Source: JADJOM01 sp963817435
Lineage (GTDB): Bacteria > Gemmatimonadota > Gemmatimonadetes > Gemmatimonadales > GWC2-71-9
NCBI GenBank assembly: GCA_963817435.1
Contig: CAWFNY010000001.1
Coordinates: 1,302,001-1,366,000, forward strand
DNA: 64,000 nucleotides
Reading direction: 5' to 3'
Positions within the stretch are counted from its first letter, which is position 1. Each line of letters starts with the position of its first letter. The notes under the pieces were generated by a model. The model had not been told where the DNA came from, did not search any database, and saw nothing but the letters and a program-made list of their open reading frames with translations. Both the position numbers and the translations under genes were made by a program. Of this stretch, positions 33,586-42,775 are shown piece by piece.

Positions 33586-35595
33586 ATGCCCGAATCACCG
33601 AAGCAGGAAGCCGCTCGGCTCCGTGAGCTGATCGACCAGGCGAACCACGCCTACTACGTGCTCGACGCGCCGGTCATGCCCGACGCGGAGTTCGACCGGC
33701 TCTTCCGCCAGCTCCAGCAACTCGAATCGCTTCATCCGGAACTCCTCACTCCCGACAGCCCCACCCAGCGCTCCGGCGCCGAGCCCGCGTCGGCGCTGGT
33801 CAAGCACACCCACCTCCGGCCGATGGTCTCCCTGGCCAACGCCTTCGACCCGGACGAGCTCGAAGCCTGGGAGAACCGCAATGCCCGCATCACCCCCGAT
33901 GCGCGCAGTGGCGGCTACACCACCGAGGTAAAGATCGACGGCGCGGCCATCAGCCTGACCTATCGCACGGGTCAACTGCTCGTCGGGGCCACCCGGGGCA
34001 ATGGGGTGATCGGGGAAATTGTCACGGAAAACCTGAAGACCATCTCCGAGGTGCCCCTTGTTCTCAAGGGGAGGAAACACCCGGCCCTGATGGAGATCCG
34101 CGGCGAGGTGTACCTCTCGCGACAGGCCTTTCAGCGGCTCAACGAGGACCGGGCCCGCGACGCGGAACCCCTCTTCGCCAACCCGCGCAACGCGGCCGCC
34201 GGCAGTCTGCGCCAGCTCGATCCCAGGATCACGCGGAAGCGGAGGCTCCGCATGTTCGCCTTCCACCTCGAGGTGATCGAGGGGGAGCTGGGGCTCAAGT
34301 CGCAATGGGACGTCCTGGAACAGCTCGCCGAATGGGGGTTCCCGGTGGAGCCGCACCGGGCGCGGCACCGCGATCTGGTCAGCGTGCAGAAGAAAATCGC
34401 GGAGTACGAGACGCTCCTGCACAAGCTTCCCTTCGACGCCGATGGCGTGGTCGTGAAGATCGACCGGCTCGCGCTGCACGAGGAACTCGGCATCGTCGGG
34501 GGCCGGGAGCCGCGCTGGGCGATCGCGCGGAAATTCGCGCCCGAGGTCGCCGTCACCCAGCTGCTCGACATCCAGCTGAACGTCGGACGGACCGGAGCCA
34601 TCAATCCCTTCGCGGTGCTGGCCCCGGTCGAAGTCGGCGGCGTGACGGTCTCGAGCGCGACCCTCCACAACGAAGACCAGATCGCCGCGAAGGACATCCG
34701 GATCGGCGACTGGGTGGAGATCACCCGGGCCGGCGAAGTCATTCCCCAGGTGCTCGGACCGCTGCGGGACCGGCGCACCGGGGAGGAACGCCCGTTCGAA
34801 ATGCCGGCGGCCTGCCCGCGCTGCGGGACGAAGCTCGAGCGGGTGGAGGACGAGGCGATGCGCTATTGCCCCAACCCCGCCTGCCCCGGGCGGGTCCTCG
34901 AGGGCATCGTCCACTTCGCGTCCCGGGACGCGATGGACATCCGCGGGCTGGGCTACGAGCGCGTACGGCAGCTGCTCGACGGGCAGTGCATCGCCGATGT
35001 GGCCGACCTCTATGATCTCACCGCAGAGCAGCTGGAGCAGCTGGAACGCTTCGCGGAGCAGTCCGCATCCCAGCTCGTGGCGGCGATCGCCGCGTCGAAG
35101 CGGCAGCCGCTCTCGGTGCTGCTCTTCGCCCTCGGGATCCGCCACGTCGGGAAGTCGGTGGCGCAGATCCTCGCGAAACGCTTCGGCACAATGGCCGCCC
35201 TGGAGGCGGCCACGCCGGAGGAGATCGAGAATACGCCTGGCGTGGGCCCGACGATCGCCGAGGCCGTCGCCGCGTTCTTCCACCAGAAGGCCAACCGCGA
35301 CCTCGTCACCCGCCTCAAGCGGGCGGGGCTCACGATGGAGGAGCCGCGTGCCGTGTCCGCCGGCGGTCGGCTGACTGGCCAGGCCTACGTCCTCACGGGC
35401 ACGCTCCCGACGCTCAGCCGTCAGGAGGCGACCGACCTCATCGAGCAGGCGGGTGGCAGGGTGACCGGCAGCGTGAGCAGGAAGACGACGGCGGTGGTCG
35501 CCGGGGACGAGGCGGGCAGCAAGCTGGACAAGGCGAAGGAGCTGGGGATCGAGATCATCGACGAACCCGAGCTGCTGAGACGGGTCGGGCGGTAG
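33586..35595 (+). CDS. ligA: NAD-dependent DNA ligase
   Basis: 669 residues, the full usual length. Seals nicks using NAD+. Order seen: Ia/NMN-binding region (ANHAYYVLDAPVMPDAEFD), adenylation motif with the nucleophilic Lys116 in EVKIDGAA, OB fold (VGRTGAINPFAVLAPV), four-Cys zinc finger (CPRCGTKLE...CPNPACPGR), tandem helix-hairpin-helix region (about 470-580), and a C-terminal BRCT domain (about 590-669). No truncation or altered catalytic residue is apparent. Confidence 0.97.
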   Translation: MPESPKQEAARLRELIDQANHAYYVLDAPVMPDAEFDRLFRQLQQLESLHPELLTPDSPTQRSGAEPASALVKHTHLRPMVSLANAFDPDELEAWENRNARITPDARSGGYTTEVKIDGAAISLTYRTGQLLVGATRGNGVIGEIVTENLKTISEVPLVLKGRKHPALMEIRGEVYLSRQAFQRLNEDRARDAEPLFANPRNAAAGSLRQLDPRITRKRRLRMFAFHLEVIEGELGLKSQWDVLEQLAEWGFPVEPHRARHRDLVSVQKKIAEYETLLHKLPFDADGVVVKIDRLALHEELGIVGGREPRWAIARKFAPEVAVTQLLDIQLNVGRTGAINPFAVLAPVEVGGVTVSSATLHNEDQIAAKDIRIGDWVEITRAGEVIPQVLGPLRDRRTGEERPFEMPAACPRCGTKLERVEDEAMRYCPNPACPGRVLEGIVHFASRDAMDIRGLGYERVRQLLDGQCIADVADLYDLTAEQLEQLERFAEQSASQLVAAIAASKRQPLSVLLFALGIRHVGKSVAQILAKRFGTMAALEAATPEEIENTPGVGPTIAEAVAAFFHQKANRDLVTRLKRAGLTMEEPRAVSAGGRLTGQAYVLTGTLPTLSRQEATDLIEQAGGRVTGSVSRKTTAVVAGDEAGSKLDKAKELGIEIIDEPELLRRVGR

Positions 35596-35662
35596 CCGTG
35601 CGGAGAGCTTGCCTGAGACTCCGCCCGCCCCTAACCTTCGGCCGTCCCTCCGGAGCGATCCT

Positions 35663-36226
35663 ATGCCGACCGTGACATCCGCCGCGCCGCCCGACACCGT
35701 GCTCCTCAGCCGGCAGAGTATTCGCCACCTCCGGCAGGTTCTCGAGCGCGAGGCTGGCGGGCAGGCCGCCACCTGGATGCAGGAGGCCGGTTTCGCGGGT
35801 GGCGAGGCGCTGTACGCGATCTACGCGGAATGGCTCTCGGGCCGGTTTGCCGTCAACCGTCCCTCCGCGCTCGACGTGCGCCACCTCGGCGAGACCCTGT
35901 CCGGCTTCTTTCAGGAGAATGGATGGGGCTCGGTGAGAGTCACACCGCTGACCCCCGCGGTCATCGCGATCGACTCGGCGGACTGGTGGGAGTCCGACCC
36001 GGGCTCAGGTGCGGCCTATCCCTCGTGCCACCTCTCGTCCGGGCTGCTCGCGGAGCTGCTCTCCCGCATTTCCGAAACCACCCTCGGGGTCATGGAGGTC
36101 GAGTGCCGCTCCAGGGGAGACGCCCATTGCCGCTTCCTGGCGGGTGCATCAGAAACGCTCCAGATCCTCTACGACCGCATGGCCCAGGGATCCAGCTATC
36201 TCGAGGGACTCGGCATTCGCGCCTGA
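35663..36226 (+). CDS. V4R (4-vinyl reductase) domain protein
   Basis: 187 residues from ATG 35663, behind CGGAG. The C-terminal half contains the V4R signature, a ligand-binding domain with a Cys/His pocket, seen here as GVMEVECRSRGDAHCRFLAG; a second conserved element is YPSCHLSSGLLAELLSR. V4R domains bind small hydrophobic ligands or metals and occur in BchJ, in XylR/DmpR-type sensors and as free-standing proteins. No output domain is attached. It is followed at once by a 52-residue membrane protein. Function not assignable. Confidence 0.78.
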   Translation: MPTVTSAAPPDTVLLSRQSIRHLRQVLEREAGGQAATWMQEAGFAGGEALYAIYAEWLSGRFAVNRPSALDVRHLGETLSGFFQENGWGSVRVTPLTPAVIAIDSADWWESDPGSGAAYPSCHLSSGLLAELLSRISETTLGVMEVECRSRGDAHCRFLAGASETLQILYDRMAQGSSYLEGLGIRA

Positions 36227-36227
36227 C

Positions 36228-36386
36228 ATGTGCGCCTACAACGTCCGCAAGAGCGGGAAGGTCGACTACGATCCCGCGTCGGGCACTGACCGGACTCTGA
36301 ACCGTTTCCGGGAAGTCGCTGTCCTGCTGGTCATCGCGGCGCTGATGTACCTCGTCTACTGGCTGGTGCGGCGGTTCCTCTTCTAG
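36228..36386 (+). CDS. 52-residue single-pass membrane protein
   Basis: ATG 36228 lies 1 bp after the V4R stop, so the two genes are probably translated together. One C-terminal helix (VAVLLVIAALMYLVYWLVRRFLF) follows a polar N-terminus with a single Cys. The stop overlaps the stop of the convergent tldE gene (CTAG, 36383-36386). No family recognised. Confidence 0.6.
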   Translation: MCAYNVRKSGKVDYDPASGTDRTLNRFREVAVLLVIAALMYLVYWLVRRFLF

Positions 36387-37672
36387 AACACCGACACCCC
36401 GTCCACCACCACCGCCGGCGTCGACCGGCTCCCCACCCACATCGGATCGCGCCCCACCGCCAGCACCCGGCCGAGCAGGTCGTGCGCGTTGCCCGCGACG
36501 GTCGCTTCGGGCAGGAGGCCGGTGATTTCGCCACCCTCCACGCGCCAGGCCAGGGCGGCACGCAGCGCGAAGGTCCCGCCGATCAGATTGGCCTGGCCGG
36601 ATGGCCGCAGGCGCTCGATGAGCAGCCCATCCCCGATCGCCGCGAGGATCTCCTCCCAGCTCGAGGAGCCGGGCTCGAGCACCAGATTGGTGTAGGCCGC
36701 CTGGGGCTTGCCGAAGGTCGAGCGGCGGCCGTGCCCGGACGGCGTGGCGCCCACGCGTCCGGCGGTCTCCAGATCGTAGATCATGGCATCGATCTCACCG
36801 CCCACGACCAGCGGCAGGCGCCGGCTGGCGACGCCCTCGTCATCGATGGGCCGCGAGCCCGGGCGCCCGTCGATGAGCGGGTCGTCATGCAGGGTGAGGA
36901 GTTCACTGAAGGCGCGGGCACCGCGGCGGCGTGCGAGGGGCGAGCCGCCGTGCAGCGCGGCCTTGCCCACCAGCGCCTGCTCCACTGGCGTGAGCAGCAC
37001 CGGCATCGCCGTCGGGAGGAAACCGACCCGCTGGCGACCGGGCGCGATCTCGGCCTCGCGCTCCGCCCAGGCGAGTCGCTGGCGCACCATGGCGACCAAT
37101 TGCTCGAGGTCCGGCAACGCCGGCAGGTCGGCGCCAGCGAGTGCGCCCTCGATGGAGAGCTGCCTCGCGTCGCGATTCCGCCGGGCCTGCAGGCGGAGCA
37201 TGACGAGCGAGACATCATAGCTCGCGTCGACGCCCAGGGTGTTGGCCACCCGTACCGAGCCGAGGGAGCGGGAGATCGTCAGGGAGAGGTCGGCGCGCTC
37301 CGCACCGAGCCGGTCTCGGACAAGAGTGCCGAGCGCGGCGAGCTCCGGCACCGTGGCGGATGCGGCGCGGGGGTAGTGCGTCATCACCTCGGGAAGCTGG
37401 GCCGGCCGCGGCAGGGTGAGCACGGCGAGTTCCCCGACCCTCGACGACTCGAGGGCCCGGTCCAGCAGCTCGGCGCCGTCCTCGAGGGTCGTGCCCGCGA
37501 TCCCGACCCGCCCCTCGGAGACCACGCGGAGGTTCACACCGTGGCTGGTTGCGGTCGTCGCGCCTGACAACCGCCCTCCGGTGAACTCGAGCGTCGTCGT
37601 CTCGTCGGTGCTCAGGGCAGCGTCCGCCATGGTCGACCGGCGGTCCGCCTGCTCGATGAGCGTCTGAATCAT
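36383..37672 (-). CDS. pmbA: TldE/PmbA subunit of the TldD-TldE metalloprotease
   Basis: 429 residues. TldE is the partner of TldD; together they form a barrel that cleaves unfolded peptides entering its cavity (microcin B17 maturation, CcdA turnover). TldE itself lacks the metal-binding HExxxH, as here. The Tld/PmbA fold is supported by the N-terminal EFTGGRLSGATTATSHGVNLRV and the C-terminal NLIGGTFALRAALAWRVEGGEITG. ATG 37672 overlaps the tldD stop (ATGA), so production is coupled. Confidence 0.9.
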   Translation of the reverse strand: MIQTLIEQADRRSTMADAALSTDETTTLEFTGGRLSGATTATSHGVNLRVVSEGRVGIAGTTLEDGAELLDRALESSRVGELAVLTLPRPAQLPEVMTHYPRAASATVPELAALGTLVRDRLGAERADLSLTISRSLGSVRVANTLGVDASYDVSLVMLRLQARRNRDARQLSIEGALAGADLPALPDLEQLVAMVRQRLAWAEREAEIAPGRQRVGFLPTAMPVLLTPVEQALVGKAALHGGSPLARRRGARAFSELLTLHDDPLIDGRPGSRPIDDEGVASRRLPLVVGGEIDAMIYDLETAGRVGATPSGHGRRSTFGKPQAAYTNLVLEPGSSSWEEILAAIGDGLLIERLRPSGQANLIGGTFALRAALAWRVEGGEITGLLPEATVAGNAHDLLGRVLAVGRDPMWVGSRSTPAVVVDGVSVF

Positions 37673-39024
37673 GCGACGTCTCCGCCGACGGACACCCCAT
37701 CGATGCGCAGGTGCGGCGCGCCCTCGGAAACCGGGAGCCGTCCTCCGTCGCCGCGGCTGCAGCCGCTCGCGAGATGGTTCCAGCGGAAGTCACCGGCCAC
37801 GGCATCGACGCGCGAGAGCGTCTCGACCAGATCCCCGGTGATGACGAGCGGCTTCACCACCTCGGCGAGGTGACCGTCACGGATGAGCTGTCCCCACCCC
37901 GTGGTCAGCGAGAACCGGCCGAAGTGCGACTCACCGGCCATAGCGTCACTCACGTAGACGCCGTACCGGATGCCGCGGATCAGGTCCTCCAGGGTGCCTT
38001 TGCCATTCGCGACGTAGGTGTTCGTGAGCCGGGCACCCGGGACGCGGCGGAACGAGCCGGCGCGGGCGTTCCCGGTCGGGCGGGTGCCCGCCCGCCCCGC
38101 GGTCTCGCGGGTGTGAAGCCTGCCGACGAGGACGCCGTGCTGCACGAGGAGGGTGTTCTGAGTGGGAGCACCCTCGTCGTCAAACGCCAGCGATCCCGTC
38201 AGGCTCGAGGCGCTTCCATCGTCACCGACGGTGAGCAGGTCCGATCCGATCCGCTGGCCCATCCGGAGGTAGTCCGAGGCGTCCGCTGCGCTGAGATGAC
38301 CGATGGTCTGATGGATCAGCGCGCCCACGGCCCGCGGGTCGAGGATCACTGGGACGACGCCGGCCTTCATCCGTGGCGCGCTCAGCAGATTGATTGCCCG
38401 ACGCGCGGCGGTACGGAAGAGGTGATCGGCGTCCTGCACCGAGCGCCAGCCGCCCCGGACCGCCCAGGATTCGAACGCGCGCTCGAGAAAGCTCTCTTCC
38501 CGCGCAACGGCCCCGGCGGCCAGCCGGACCTCCGGGCGGAAGTCGTACACCATCAGCCCTTCGGACGTGGCGATCCACCGCTCGGACACCCGGTCTTCGT
38601 AGGAGGCGTGCGAGTCGACGATGCGCCGGTCGGTCGCGAGCATCTCCTGGTTGAGGCGCTCGAGCAGCTGCCGCTTCTCGGCGAGCGGAACGGTTCGCAC
38701 ATCACCGTCGGAATCGGCGACGTGCTCCGCGGTGCGGATGGGGATGTCGGCCAGGCGGACCGGCTGCTCGACGTGAACCGCCAGGGACAGCTCGTGGGCG
38801 CGCGAAACCATGGCGCGGAGTCCCTCGAGCCCCGTGAAACTGGCGATGCCCCAGCCGCGGCCGCGATTGAGGCAGCGCACGATGCCGCCGAGCTCGAGCC
38901 CGGTCGTGGCGCCCTCGAGCCGGCTGCCCCGAAAGGCGATGGCGGTGGCCCACCTCCGCTCGAGGCGGATCTCGGTATGATCGGCGCGGGAGGACCGAAG
39001 CGCGTCGGCGAGGAGATTCTGCAA
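37669..39024 (-). CDS. tldD: TldD-like metalloprotease subunit lacking the catalytic Glu
   Basis: 451 residues, slightly shorter than E. coli TldD (~480). TldD carries the zinc site HExxxH plus a distal Cys. Here the motif is HQTIGH: both His (238 and 242) are present, but the catalytic Glu is Gln239 (codon CAG, 38308-38310). The downstream Glu of HGLEGD is also missing (HLSAAD). A candidate Cys ligand remains in ASGCSRGDGG. Other family segments (RMGQRIGSDLLTVGDD, GTLEDLIRGIRYGVYV) are intact. It may be an inactive or altered member that still forms the barrel with TldE. The phosphoribosyltransferase start is 4 bp upstream. Confidence 0.88.
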   Translation of the reverse strand: MQNLLADALRSSRADHTEIRLERRWATAIAFRGSRLEGATTGLELGGIVRCLNRGRGWGIASFTGLEGLRAMVSRAHELSLAVHVEQPVRLADIPIRTAEHVADSDGDVRTVPLAEKRQLLERLNQEMLATDRRIVDSHASYEDRVSERWIATSEGLMVYDFRPEVRLAAGAVAREESFLERAFESWAVRGGWRSVQDADHLFRTAARRAINLLSAPRMKAGVVPVILDPRAVGALIHQTIGHLSAADASDYLRMGQRIGSDLLTVGDDGSASSLTGSLAFDDEGAPTQNTLLVQHGVLVGRLHTRETAGRAGTRPTGNARAGSFRRVPGARLTNTYVANGKGTLEDLIRGIRYGVYVSDAMAGESHFGRFSLTTGWGQLIRDGHLAEVVKPLVITGDLVETLSRVDAVAGDFRWNHLASGCSRGDGGRLPVSEGAPHLRIDGVSVGGDVA

Positions 39025-39027
39025 GCC

Positions 39028-39546
39028 CTATCCGTTCCCCTTGAGCCACTTCACGTAATCCGGCCGCATGACGAGTTCGCCGTTCTCGATGATCTCCCGA
39101 TCCCAGGGGAGAATGATCAGGTTCTCGGTCTCGAAGGCGTGGAAGTCCGGCAGGTACGAGCCCGTCTTGAAGGAGACAGCAGTGCGCACCTCCTTCGGTT
39201 TGAGCGCCCGCACCTCGTTGAGCGCCAGCTTGAACGTGGAGCCGGTATCACAGGTCTCATCGACCAGGAGTACCCGCCGGCCCTTGATGCTCGGCGGCGG
39301 CCCGGTGACGAGGATCGGCTCGCCGCCGTCATCGCGCCGGGTCACCGCCATCGACGTGAACTCCGCCTGCAGGATCGACGCGACGACGACGCCGGGAATT
39401 ACGCCGGCCTTGGCAATGCCGAGGATGACTTCGGGCTCGTAGGCCCGCGCCACCTTCAGGGCGAGGGCACGGCAGATCTCGCCGAAGAAGGGCCAGTCGA
39501 CCTCGAGAACACCGCGGGGCTGGGAGGCGGGTTGCGCGCGCTTCAT
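39028..39546 (-). CDS. purine phosphoribosyltransferase-type (type I PRTase) protein
   Basis: 172 residues. Type I PRTases transfer ribose-5-phosphate from PRPP to a base. The PRPP loop is VLLVDETCDTGSTFKLAL; an N-terminal GIAKAGVIPGVVVASIL supplies the flexible-loop side. Closest in style to xanthine/hypoxanthine or adenine-like PRTases of bacteria (Gpt/Apt type), but the base specificity cannot be read from sequence. It heads the tldD-tldE operon with a 3-bp gap; no functional relation is known. Confidence 0.85.
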   Translation of the reverse strand: MKRAQPASQPRGVLEVDWPFFGEICRALALKVARAYEPEVILGIAKAGVIPGVVVASILQAEFTSMAVTRRDDGGEPILVTGPPPSIKGRRVLLVDETCDTGSTFKLALNEVRALKPKEVRTAVSFKTGSYLPDFHAFETENLIILPWDREIIENGELVMRPDYVKWLKGNG

Positions 39547-39706
39547 GGCATGCCTGTCTGCTGGGGCTCGCGGCCGGTGAGGTGATGGCCGCGGTGACTT
39601 AAGCTACCGGCTCAAGCGCCCCCCTTCAACCACGTTGCGGCCCCCAGAGGGCAGGGCTATCTTAGCCTCAACTCCCCTCTCTGATCCGCGAGGATGTTGT
39701 CCCGCA

Positions 39707-40150
39707 ATGAGTTTCTGGCGGTCCTTGTTCGGTGGCGCCAAGTCGGAAAAACTGCAGCCGCAGCGCCTCGACTACCTGAATGAAGCGCTGGCGCTCGAGC
39801 GTCAGGGCGACTACGAGGCGGCCCTGACCTCGTATCGCCTCGCGATGCGCGACAACCCGAACGATCCCCGGATCCTCCAGAACATGGCGATCGCCTTCAC
39901 CAAGACGGGCCAGCAGGACGAGGCGATCCGCCACTACCGGCGTGCGCTCGCGCTGGACGATTCGCTGGTCGGCGCGCACTACGGCCTGGCCTTCCGCCTC
40001 AAGGAGAAGGGGGAGGACGACGAAGCGGCCGATCACCTGCGGTCTTTCCTTGCCCGTCCGCCGAAAGGCCCCGATGCCGAACGCTGGATCCGGCACGCCG
40101 AGGCGACACTGCGGGAGCTGGAGGACGGTCGCGCGGCGGAACCGGAGTGA
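39707..40150 (+). CDS. TPR-repeat protein
   Basis: 147 residues from ATG 39707. Three consecutive TPR units cover about residues 25-130: ALERQGDYEAALTSYRLAMRDNPND, AIAFTKTGQQDEAIRHYRRAL and GLAFRLKEKGEDDEAADHL. No signal peptide, so probably a cytoplasmic adaptor, although MSFWRSLFGG could be membrane-associating. Its stop overlaps the start of the next lipoprotein gene (GTGA), suggesting cotranscription. Confidence 0.85.
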   Translation: MSFWRSLFGGAKSEKLQPQRLDYLNEALALERQGDYEAALTSYRLAMRDNPNDPRILQNMAIAFTKTGQQDEAIRHYRRALALDDSLVGAHYGLAFRLKEKGEDDEAADHLRSFLARPPKGPDAERWIRHAEATLRELEDGRAAEPE

Positions 40151-40839
40151 CCCGGGCGCGCTGGTGCGCCGCCCTGGCGCTGGTCGGCGGGTGCAGCAAC
40201 CTCTCGGGGCCGAAGGGCCAGCCCGTCTCGCTGGAGGTGAGCCTGCCCGTTCCCGCGGTCGTCGAGCAGAACGACACCCTGCAGTTGCGGGCCCGCGCCC
40301 TCGACATCAACGGTGACAGCGTGGCGGCCATCATCGTCTGGCGGTCCGCCGACACCACCCTGACCATGGTCGATTCGACTGGCCTCGTCACGACGCCGCT
40401 GACCACCGGCACGGGCCGCGTCCAGGCCGTGACCGGCAGTCTCCGCTCCACGCTCGCCCAGTTGACGATCCGCCCGCGCTCCGACACGCTGGCGCTGACC
40501 TCGCCCCTGACGGACACGGTCCTCGCCAACGATTCGGCGAGCGCCGCCCTGGGCAGTTCGGTGCTCTCGTTCAATCCGGCCGGCGGGGTCTTCGACAACC
40601 GGGTGCTCTACGAGGTGGTCGATACCGTCGCCGCGCTCGGCACGGTCCGTTTCGCAGGGGGCGGCCTGAGCCAGCGCGTGCCGACACTGTCCAGCGGCGC
40701 GGTGCCTGCCACGGTCACGCTCCGCAAGGTGTCAGGCGCCACCCCCCCGGCGAGCGTGCAGGTCCGGGTGAGCGCGAGTCGCCCGAGCGGCACCCCGGTG
40801 CCCGGCTCGGGCCAGCTCTACACGATCCTCTTCCAGTAG
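40147..40839 (+). CDS. lipoprotein with BIG2-like Ig domain
   Basis: 230 residues from GTG 40147. Signal peptide and lipobox ALALVGGC. The mature part contains a BIG2-type domain (LPVPAVVEQNDTLQLRARALDINGD...VVWRSADTTLTMVDSTGLVT), common in surface proteins of soil bacteria, then Ser/Thr-rich beta sequence. Probably surface or periplasmic; function unknown. Confidence 0.75.
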   Translation: MTRARWCAALALVGGCSNLSGPKGQPVSLEVSLPVPAVVEQNDTLQLRARALDINGDSVAAIIVWRSADTTLTMVDSTGLVTTPLTTGTGRVQAVTGSLRSTLAQLTIRPRSDTLALTSPLTDTVLANDSASAALGSSVLSFNPAGGVFDNRVLYEVVDTVAALGTVRFAGGGLSQRVPTLSSGAVPATVTLRKVSGATPPASVQVRVSASRPSGTPVPGSGQLYTILFQ

Positions 40840-40890
40840 GCCCAGGGGCCAGTTCCCTGCCCTGCCAGTCCCTCCCATTCCGGAGGCAGC

Positions 40891-42717
40891 ATGACGGCTC
40901 CGCGTACGCTCAACGAAATCTTCTTCGGCGGGCTCGAGCGCGCCGACCGGCGGCCGATTGCCATGCGGTGCAAGCCACGCGGCGCCACTGCGTGGAAGGA
41001 GTACAGCTATCCCGAGGTCGAGGATCGGGTACGCTGCATCGCCGCAGGGCTCCGGGAACTCGGCGTCGTGCCCGGGAGCAACGTCGCGATTCTCGCCGAG
41101 AACCGGCCGGAGTGGGCCTGGGTCGACTTCGCCTGCCTGACGATCCGTTGCGCGGACGTCCCGATCTACCCCACCCTCCCCGCCGGCCAGATCTCCTACA
41201 TTCTGCGGGACTCGGGCGCCATCGCGATCGTGGTCTCCAGCAAGGACCAGCTCGGCAAGGTCCTCTCGATCCGCGACCCCGACGTCACCCCCGCGCTCCG
41301 GCACATCATCGCCATCGATGACGACGCCACCGGCCCGGGCGTCATGCCCTTTGGCGACCTCGTGGAGCGGGGGCGCCGGGCCCTCGACCGCTATCCGCGC
41401 TGGCGGGAGGAGGCCCTCGAGACCGCCCCGGACGACCTCGCCACCCTGATCTACACCTCCGGGACCACCGGCGACCCGAAGGGCGTGATGCTCACGCACG
41501 GCAACCTCTGCTCCAATGTCGTCTCAGGGCTCAAGTCGCTGGACCTGCGTTCGAGCGATGAATGCCTCTCGTTCCTCCCGCTCTCCCACGTCTTCGAGCG
41601 GATGGCGGGGCACTACTGCATGTGGCAGGCAGGCGCGCTGGTCAACTACGCGCAGGGCATCGAGACCGTCCCGAACGACATGCTCGAGCGCCATCCCACA
41701 GTGCTGCTGTCCGTCCCCCGCCTCTACGAGAAGATCTACGCCAAGGTCCTCGAAGGGGCTGCGGCGTCCCCCGTCAAGCGCCGCGTCTTCGACTGGGCAC
41801 GCGCCGTGGGGGAGACCTGGGCCGACTACGTGCTCGCCAACAAGCCGGTGCCCGGCCTGCTCGGCGTGAAGAAGTCGCTCGCGGATGCCCTGGTCTTTGG
41901 CAAGCTGCAGACGAAGACGGGCGGGAAGATCCGGTTCTTCGTCTCCGGCGGCGCGCCGCTCTCCGCGGAGATCGCGAAGTTTTTCTTCGCGGCGGGACTG
42001 CCGATCTACGAGGGCTACGGGCTCACGGAGACGTCCCCCGTGATCACGGTGAATTGCCGCCAGGGGGTGCGCATGGGCTCCGTGGGCCGGACCATCGAGG
42101 GAGTCGAGGTGAAGATCGCGCCGGACGGCGAGATCCTCACCCGCGGCCCCAACGTGATGAAGGGCTACTACAACAAGCCGGCGGCGACCGCGGAGGTGAT
42201 CGACGCCCAGGGCTGGTTCCATACCGGCGACATCGGACTCGTGGACGCCGACGGCTTCGTGCGCATCACCGATCGCAAGAAGGACATCATCGTCACGGCC
42301 GGCGGGAAGAACATTGCCCCGCAGCCGATCGAGAACCGGGTGAAGACCAACCCCTTCATCCTGAATGCGGTGATGCTCGGCGACAAGCGGAAGTTCCCGG
42401 TGATGCTGGTGGTACCGAATGTGGATGCGCTGAGGGAATGGGCCACGACCCAGCAACTCTCCTTTCCGAACGATGCGGCGCTCTGCGCCAGTCCGGAGGC
42501 GGGGGACAAGGTCGAGCGGGAAGTCAAGAAGGCGCTGCGGGACCTCGCCCAGTTCGAGATGCCCAAGAAGGTGGTCCTGATTCAGCGCGACTTCTCGATC
42601 GAGACCGGCGAGCTCACTCCCACACTCAAGGTCAAGCGGCGCATCGTGGAGAAGAACTACCAGGCCCAGATCGAGGCGGTCTACGCGGAGCCCAAGGGGG
42701 GCGGCCACGACATGTAG
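40891..42717 (+). CDS. fadD: long-chain acyl-CoA synthetase (AMP-binding)
   Basis: 608 residues from ATG 40891, 5 bp after CGGAGG. Activates fatty acids with ATP and CoA for degradation or lipid synthesis. The AMP-binding P-loop LIYTSGTTGDPKGVMLTHGN is at about residues 187-207; YEGYGLTETSPVI, the FHTGDIG motif and the Lys-containing RKKDIIVTAGGKNIAPQPIE region follow in order. The length and LSFLPLSHVFERMAG place it in the FAA1/FadD15-like subfamily. Its TAG stop is followed directly by a GGGCGACC palindrome. Confidence 0.94.
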   Translation: MTAPRTLNEIFFGGLERADRRPIAMRCKPRGATAWKEYSYPEVEDRVRCIAAGLRELGVVPGSNVAILAENRPEWAWVDFACLTIRCADVPIYPTLPAGQISYILRDSGAIAIVVSSKDQLGKVLSIRDPDVTPALRHIIAIDDDATGPGVMPFGDLVERGRRALDRYPRWREEALETAPDDLATLIYTSGTTGDPKGVMLTHGNLCSNVVSGLKSLDLRSSDECLSFLPLSHVFERMAGHYCMWQAGALVNYAQGIETVPNDMLERHPTVLLSVPRLYEKIYAKVLEGAAASPVKRRVFDWARAVGETWADYVLANKPVPGLLGVKKSLADALVFGKLQTKTGGKIRFFVSGGAPLSAEIAKFFFAAGLPIYEGYGLTETSPVITVNCRQGVRMGSVGRTIEGVEVKIAPDGEILTRGPNVMKGYYNKPAATAEVIDAQGWFHTGDIGLVDADGFVRITDRKKDIIVTAGGKNIAPQPIENRVKTNPFILNAVMLGDKRKFPVMLVVPNVDALREWATTQQLSFPNDAALCASPEAGDKVEREVKKALRDLAQFEMPKKVVLIQRDFSIETGELTPTLKVKRRIVEKNYQAQIEAVYAEPKGGGHDM

Positions 42718-42737
42718 GGGCGACCGGCCGGTCGCCC
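42718..42737. repeat. GGGCGACC palindrome after the fadD stop
   Basis: The same perfect 20-bp palindrome as at 33,541 starts at the base after TAG (42715-42717). It could terminate fadD; the convergent gene at 42,776 has its stop 39 bp away. Confidence 0.7.
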
Positions 42738-42775
42738 TGGCCTCGTGCCCGCCGCGCCCCAACCGGGACGGCACG

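Noticed and set aside
33595..35772. 725-codon open frame on the minus strand opposite ligA
   Set aside because: It is fully antisense to a complete, motif-intact ligA, has no recognisable domain and reads as Arg/Gly/Leu-rich translation typical of the opposite strand of high-GC genes.
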